Assembly (NCBI GenBank): GCA_040386195.1
Contig: JAZKFV010000026.1
Span: 1 to 27,677, forward strand
Direction: 5' to 3'
From: JAJTCH01 sp040386195
Lineage (GTDB): Bacteria; Pseudomonadota; Alphaproteobacteria; Rickettsiales; UBA1997
Length of the DNA: 27,677 bases
Positions 27,001-27,677 of the stretch are shown here, piece after piece. The translations under genes were made by a program, and so were the position numbers. A model generated the notes under the pieces. That model had not been told where the DNA came from, did no database searches, and saw only the letters and a program-made list of their open reading frames with translations. How positions within the stretch are numbered: the first letter of the stretch is position 1; every line of letters begins with the position of its first letter.

Positions 27001-27677
27001 GCCAATAGTTAACTCCATCATCAATGACCAATTCATCAATAACAACAATTTCACTTTCACAATTCCCGCTGATTCTTTTATTGATATTGATGGTGATACT
27101 TTAACTTATAGCCTTAAACTCAATGATGGTGGCACCATTTCTGATCTGCCTTCCTGGCTCAGCTTTAATTCAACTACCAGAACTTTATCTGGGATGGTTC
27201 CTGGCAAAGCTCCTGGAGCAATTCAGCTATTAGTGATTGCCAGCGACGGCAGCCTAGAAGCCAACCAAACCTTCACCCTCAACATCCAAACCACCCAATC
27301 CCAAGAAATCCAAAACACCATCACCGGCACCAACTCCAAAGACACCCTAACCGGCACCAACCTCAACGACCAAATATCAGGCGGTGCTAATGCTGATATT
27401 CTTTATGGTGGTCTAGGCAATGATACTTTATTAGGCGGCTCCAGCGACGACATCCTAATCGGCGGAGAAGGCTCCGACATATTAGACGGCGGCACTGCAA
27501 TCGACACCGCTTCTTATAATGATTCTGATGCCTCAATAATCATCAACCTAGAACTCAACACCAATATCAATAACCCCAACTTCCACACTGCCCAAGGCGG
27601 AACCGCCGAAGGCGACATTCTCATCAACATCGAAAACATCACCGGCTCTAACTTTAACGACAACCTCACTGGAAATA
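18062..27677 (+). CDS. Giant multi-domain RTX protein (3' end outside window)
   Basis: One reading frame runs from ATG 18062 to the window edge, giving more than 3,200 residues with no stop; the C-terminal secretion signal is not visible. No N-terminal signal peptide is present, as in type I secreted proteins. Residues 1-620 are of no known family but hold two EF-hand-like loops (about 417-426 and 457-467) and a hydrophobic Gly/Ala-rich stretch (about 470-520). RTX nonapeptide blocks lie near 627-897, 1103-1430, 1520-1567, 1758-1950, 2270-2320 and from 3086. Haemolysin-related linkers (DKITI...IEFADG type) follow blocks one and four. An aromatic-rich insert covers about 1575-1755. Cadherin-like and putative Ig-like domains and a seven-copy 55-residue array fill 2036-3077. 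Ca2+-dependent folding after export is expected. An adhesin is likelier than an enzyme; pore formation is possible because of the N-terminal hydrophobic region. Confidence 0.9.
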   Translation, partial: MPNNTQPDSGDFLISTKKFLDKNAQAIRQDYNVSYERIASSHPSSPEYQVKISATTGVVVEYIWEGVAQFSYGTLFRSVTKALGAILPNQTAKRIEFVTKPINEAVYKMIDIKGDEVGASFGELTADIFDYSSGNNNQNENSNISNRTRQETIINSTSDSGENKSITATKTTNPKGTSSISVNSDDYSKDDLLSSSKNLAKDNIGSNLTIEGSDGTINGTVINQELLKDANKILKNDLTLDSPLITKIDDNNYGLLEKNTILTLKDGTTSTLDTIISSLQTSFQAIPKFLFSAADFGPDLLNAMTSIFSNEHPLIRDDSGNQIYLDADGYQTTNAIDPVTGQPNEEAKGASPLERIEAEFIARIIEGESAQDIAIDIAEREFARNISNDLANKIGGSNVAQAGMALIIMKVGLAAIQGDGLNGNDYAMIAAEGILVAFGVSPAAAQIIVSAVDKIIQEDGRLNANEYQDVAAAAATAVVVITVCEMVGSFVGSFFGPAGTVVGFIVGALVGYVIAAPVYNSIRNSWEDFEQIYDAFEDMFKGDNIGEQLKEALKGYEDFQRTITVDFVKDIAIGVYNLFGGHYGKTLGAGEYWNPYSFINVTPKEDGTGSIITGVEREGAVLIASENGNDDIYGTNGQDIMIGKSGKNTILGYDGNDHIEGRSNDDILIGGQGDDEILGGLGNDYLSGSEGDDSLFGGAGDDIILGGEGNDYIEGGDGNDQIEGGAGSDYIDGGVGNDTIVGGAGNDIIEGQDGDDSILGEDGDDIILAGDGNDIVDGGTGDDVIEGGAGNDNLAGNDGDDTINGGAGIDIIFGDVGSDIINSGHDDDLVFGGIGNDIIYGSNGNDSLYGEIGNDYVIGGEGDDIIDGGAGDDVLMGGKGNDTIATGEGNDTIIFLQGYGQDTIDDTDAAGSDVIRLADTNSNQIVLGKVDNDLVIQFKNPNYNSSLAISETNQQFTTDKITIKNEFNLDGTTNSAIDRIEFADGKKIELTTNNLQQLINNPSQPLTTDHLQLTTYSNIDTAIQTELALGYQENFSTEEEAGNNQTENPNSSFYDHNYETSANQDQIDNEKFNEVQWRSHKEKRSAFGGHYTVWTKYYERNLNGTNGNDRIVGNWWAENINGGAGDDQLSGNDGNDTIRGGTGNDLISGGTGEDSLYGEAGNDKIYGGTGNDYIDGGADNDDLIGNEGDDTMLGGDGDDRLSGNGGNDNLNLGTGNNIAYGGAGIDTITSASANGKNFIDGGDDNDIINAGSNDDYITGSSGNDSINGGDGNNQIYGNDGSDNITSGIGDDYISGGSGDDIINAGNGNNTVYGNLGNDQITAGTGIDYIYGGAGADIVKAGAGNDVIYGNSDQDWIEGEAGNDSIYGGTGSDNLFGGDGNDIINGNEDGDVIYGGKGNDQLYGGQGNDILIDDQGSDQLDGGADKDIIILTKEDGASTSVDTINNFNKDEDKIILKVNYKTPINFTILQASMQQNGANTEINLDNGQKIIITNTNKADLNEHNFAIGLSTGTSSAANQILFGTEGDDTLFGDQTDNTIYGGAGNDELWGGLGSDALYGQDGNDILRYEADGVYVGTRSLYGGYNEKVIYWGYSHNYTHPDHYYRSDGSQSNGGWWIDPNPYVNYTNVYNANWENNVDVAINSDILSRVQIASHYIISPGNHGSFFGYVKKRDDIRGVYSVTKIEYQDTVSDYFSTKNFYNSQLTDITGYNRSFDRFIGGAGQNVILMTEGNDVLTAEDPTSAGAVVGQSRVQNISTIYAGAGNDVLNFTSPKFTFGDMTFYGGDGNDKIWSNAGNDKIFGGDGNDEIYSGKGNDTIDGGSGDDVIYGGDGNDVILGGEGNNKIYGEAGDDIIFAGTGADVINGGDGNDTISYVNSSSAVKVNIGNITFYGVAGGSAGASTITNVENIIGSSFDDILIGSYANNILSGSLGNDLLKGSLGDDTYVFNKGDGSDTIADVEYPITTPSSGNDKILLNGYTEDQVILKIGANINDLEITFKDNSQDKITILWQLNQTSTSQKIETLEFSNGRSFNLSNLYLINEDTVARIANSKVNPSSTAIVSSSHGFLAVGDSGNINYLPSANFSGLDQVTYQEKNSSGVVLYTKTYSIFIAAQNDAPTTTVIANQEINPEQQFSVNLSQYFADADNDNLQYTVKLNGNETLPNGISFNQTTKTISGVSATIQNLHFEVMVSDNKGGAVNNSFNINVVAPTTSGTNIANNLLASFAAPNPANTHQPVLSAEVINQISHTTYIQNEGSNFSENITADQPTANNFVDAGAGNDNIKTFAGNDIINAGTGNDKISSGTGNDIITGGTGSDTFVISTGNTNGETTITDFEFNNSAETIDISSFIGIRNLSDLTITAGSAIIHLPNGQTIHILNATPENISASNFQFAANQAPTANNINSATNEDHSVNIDVLATAADIEGDSLSINSINQPTHGTAQIITNPQTGHQTISYMPNANYNGTDSFAYTISDGNGGTAQRTVSVAIASANDAPLFINNYNYTEELVNSYTANGQHLASITNLVDGGWVVAWHSYYNDDSYYDIYLQRYDVNGHKVGTETRVNTTTVDHQFDPSVNALPDGGWLVSWTSYGQDGSGWGVYAQRYDQSGVAVGNEFAVNSYTSASQYGSAISATNDGGFIVAWASDKQDDSYEAVYFQRYDLDGNKDGGETQVNTYTFRAQLNPAITTLQDGSFIIVWQSDIEDGSGYGVYLQHYSSEGIKIGDETQVNIFTNSDQSNPTIASLADGGFIIAWDSGNLDDVYFQRYSANGTKIGDETRANTNAAYGQFKPQIAGLKNGEWVISWTSYAQDDSGWGIYSQHYDQFGNKIGGETLVNSFTVKSQYNSTITALNDGGWVIAWESDGQDGSAEGIYQQRFAADGSKVGSTGSNITKELTVIEDTSSNPVLIAATDPDNDVLNYSLKDNHHPQKGEVIFDQQQGTYTYIPHSNQNGNDNFVIIINDGNGGNAELNVNVKITAVNDAPIVNSIINDQFINNNNFTFTIPADSFIDIDGDTLTYSLKLNDGGTISDLPSWLSFNSTTRTLSGMVPGKAPGAIQLLVIASDGSLEANQTFTLNIQTTQSQEIQNTITGTNSKDTLTGTNLNDQISGGANADILYGGLGNDTLLGGSSDDILIGGEGSDILDGGTAIDTASYNDSDASIIINLELNTNINNPNFHTAQGGTAEGDILINIENITGSNFNDNLTGN
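19940..20750 (+). repeat. RTX nonapeptide block 1
   Basis: Tandem 27-bp units encode GGxGxDxUx-type nonapeptides, for example GGAGDDIIL, GGEGNDYIE and GGDGNDQIE, starting at GNDDIYGTN and ending at GEGNDTIIF. The Asp/Asn and Gly positions bind Ca2+ in the parallel beta-roll. A haemolysin-related linker follows (about 20750-21050), with GYGQDTIDD and DRIEFADGKKIEL. Confidence 0.92.
21074..21108 (+). repeat. Five heptanucleotide repeats inside the RTX coding region
   Basis: CCACTGA, CCACTGA, CCACTTA, CAACTGA and CAACTTA stand in tandem (35 bp). Their reverse complements (TCAGTGG, TAAGTGG, TCAGTTG, TAAGTTG) resemble the heptamers of the two intergenic palindromes. No inverted partner lies nearby. 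The array encodes part of QPLTTDHLQLTTYS (about residues 1004-1016) and keeps the frame open although seven is not a multiple of three. It falls in a non-RTX linker, where an insertion would be tolerated. Confidence 0.8.
21368..22350 (+). repeat. RTX nonapeptide block 2
   Basis: This is a long run of nonapeptides from GTNGNDRIVGNWW through GGAGDDQLS, GGTGNDYID and GNGNNTVYG to GGADKDIIIL. Several units deviate (SASANGKNF, GTGNNIA), showing older, diverged copies. A linker with DTINNFNKDEDKIIL follows. Many short frames on both strands in this stretch are by-products of the repeats. Confidence 0.9.
22621..23910 (+). repeat. RTX blocks 3 and 4 flanking an aromatic-rich insert
   Basis: A short run (22621-22760, GTEGDDTLF to GQDGNDILR) is interrupted by about 180 residues rich in Tyr, Trp and Asn (22780-23330). 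The insert ends in YNRSFDRFIGG and RVQNISTIYAGAGND, a transition I recall from other alphaproteobacterial RTX proteins. Regular nonapeptides then run at 23335-23680 (GGDGNDKIW, GGDGNDEIY, GGSGDDVIY). A spacer with ITNVENIIGS precedes a last set ending in GDDTYVFNKGDGSDTI. A haemolysin-related linker follows to about 24165. Confidence 0.85.
24170..25550 (+). repeat. Cadherin-like / Ig-like module with RTX block 5
   Basis: A domain starting NEDTVARIA and ending AAQNDAP (24170-24409) resembles the tandem-95/cadherin-like family. It is followed by a putative Ig domain with YFADADNDNLQYTV and PNGISFNQTTKTISG (to about 24690). A short RTX run, GAGNDNIKT to GGTGSDTFV, is at 24870-25020. A second cadherin-like domain with NEDHSVNIDV and YTISDGNGGTA ends in ANDAP (25255-25545). 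The order cadherin-like, Ig-like, RTX recurs after the seven-copy array. Confidence 0.75.
25577..26719 (+). repeat. Seven-copy array of 55-residue repeats in the RTX protein
   Basis: Seven contiguous units start at 25577, 25742, 25907, 26072, 26237, 26390 and 26555. Six are exactly 165 bp (55 residues); the fifth is 153 bp (51 residues) because four residues are missing before VYFQRY. The pattern is VNSYT, then a hydrophobic strand, DGGW-VVAW, D-GS-GVY-QRYD and G-K-G-ET. The regular Trp/Gly strand motifs and the copy number of seven suggest a seven-bladed beta-propeller, although no fold was computed. DNA identity between units is low, so the array is old. It probably forms a surface-exposed binding module. 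Confidence 0.88.
26735..27677 (+). repeat. Second cadherin-like / Ig-like module with RTX block 6 (cut by window edge)
   Basis: A cadherin-like domain begins LTVIEDTSSNPVLIAATDPD and ends in AVNDAP (about 26735-27005). A dystroglycan/putative-Ig-type domain with FIDIDGDTLTYSL and PSWLSFNSTTRTLSG follows, to about 27293. RTX nonapeptides resume at 27319 (GTNSKDTLT, GGLGNDTLL, GGEGSDILD), followed by a spacer with INIENITGSNFND at the edge. It mirrors the module at 24170-25020, so this part of the protein arose by duplication. Confidence 0.75.

Overview
The window is AT-rich bacterial chromosome. Gene content points to a low-GC alphaproteobacterium, possibly Rickettsiales or Holosporales-like. 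The clues are an RNase E with an acidic insert in its S1 region, the MetW/MetZ pair, a TlyC-type CBS protein without a DUF21 membrane domain, nuoABC, FabI and a decayed autotransporter barrel. The lineage is inferred from remembered family features, not from a search. Genes for lysine (dapA), leucine (leuD) and methionine (metW, metZ) synthesis suggest a cell less reduced than a strict Rickettsia-type parasite. Two Sel1-like proteins, an autotransporter remnant and a giant RTX protein fit an organism that contacts other cells.

Layout. 1-663: the 5' part of a glycerophosphodiester phosphodiesterase gene (minus), with cutA divergent from it. 664-1076: no convincing gene, but it ends in a hairpin that covers the rne ribosome binding site. 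1077-5736: a tight plus-strand cluster rne-metW-rlpA-metZ, closed by a strong bidirectional hairpin terminator. 5804-9338: a minus-strand cluster nuoA-nuoB-nuoC-(membrane protein)-tlyC-ssb. 9444-11455: plus-strand dapA and an unknown protein with one Sel1-like motif. 11459-11938: a minus-strand membrane protein of unknown function. 12019-13623: a U32-family TrhP/YegQ-like protein (plus). 13620-16496: minus-strand leuD, fabI, gmk and a DedA protein. The leuD/fabI and fabI/gmk gaps each hold a long palindrome built from 5+5 degenerate heptanucleotides. 16625-16930: the C-terminal barrel remnant of an autotransporter, without a start codon. 17064-18035: an exported Sel1-like protein. 18062 to the window edge: one uninterrupted reading frame of more than 3,200 codons, a giant RTX protein whose 3' end lies outside.

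The giant RTX protein is the most distinctive item. It has no N-terminal signal peptide. Its N-terminal region carries two EF-hand-like loops exactly 40 residues apart, followed by a glycine/alanine-rich hydrophobic stretch. Several blocks of RTX nonapeptides follow, separated by haemolysin-related linkers and an aromatic-rich insert. The C-terminal part is a duplicated series of cadherin-like and putative Ig-like domains. Between these lies an array of seven repeats (six of 55 residues and one of 51) that could be a seven-bladed propeller. Family knowledge suggests type I secretion and a role as a surface adhesin or toxin; no secretion genes are visible here. Heptanucleotide repeats related to the two intergenic palindromes also occur inside this gene.
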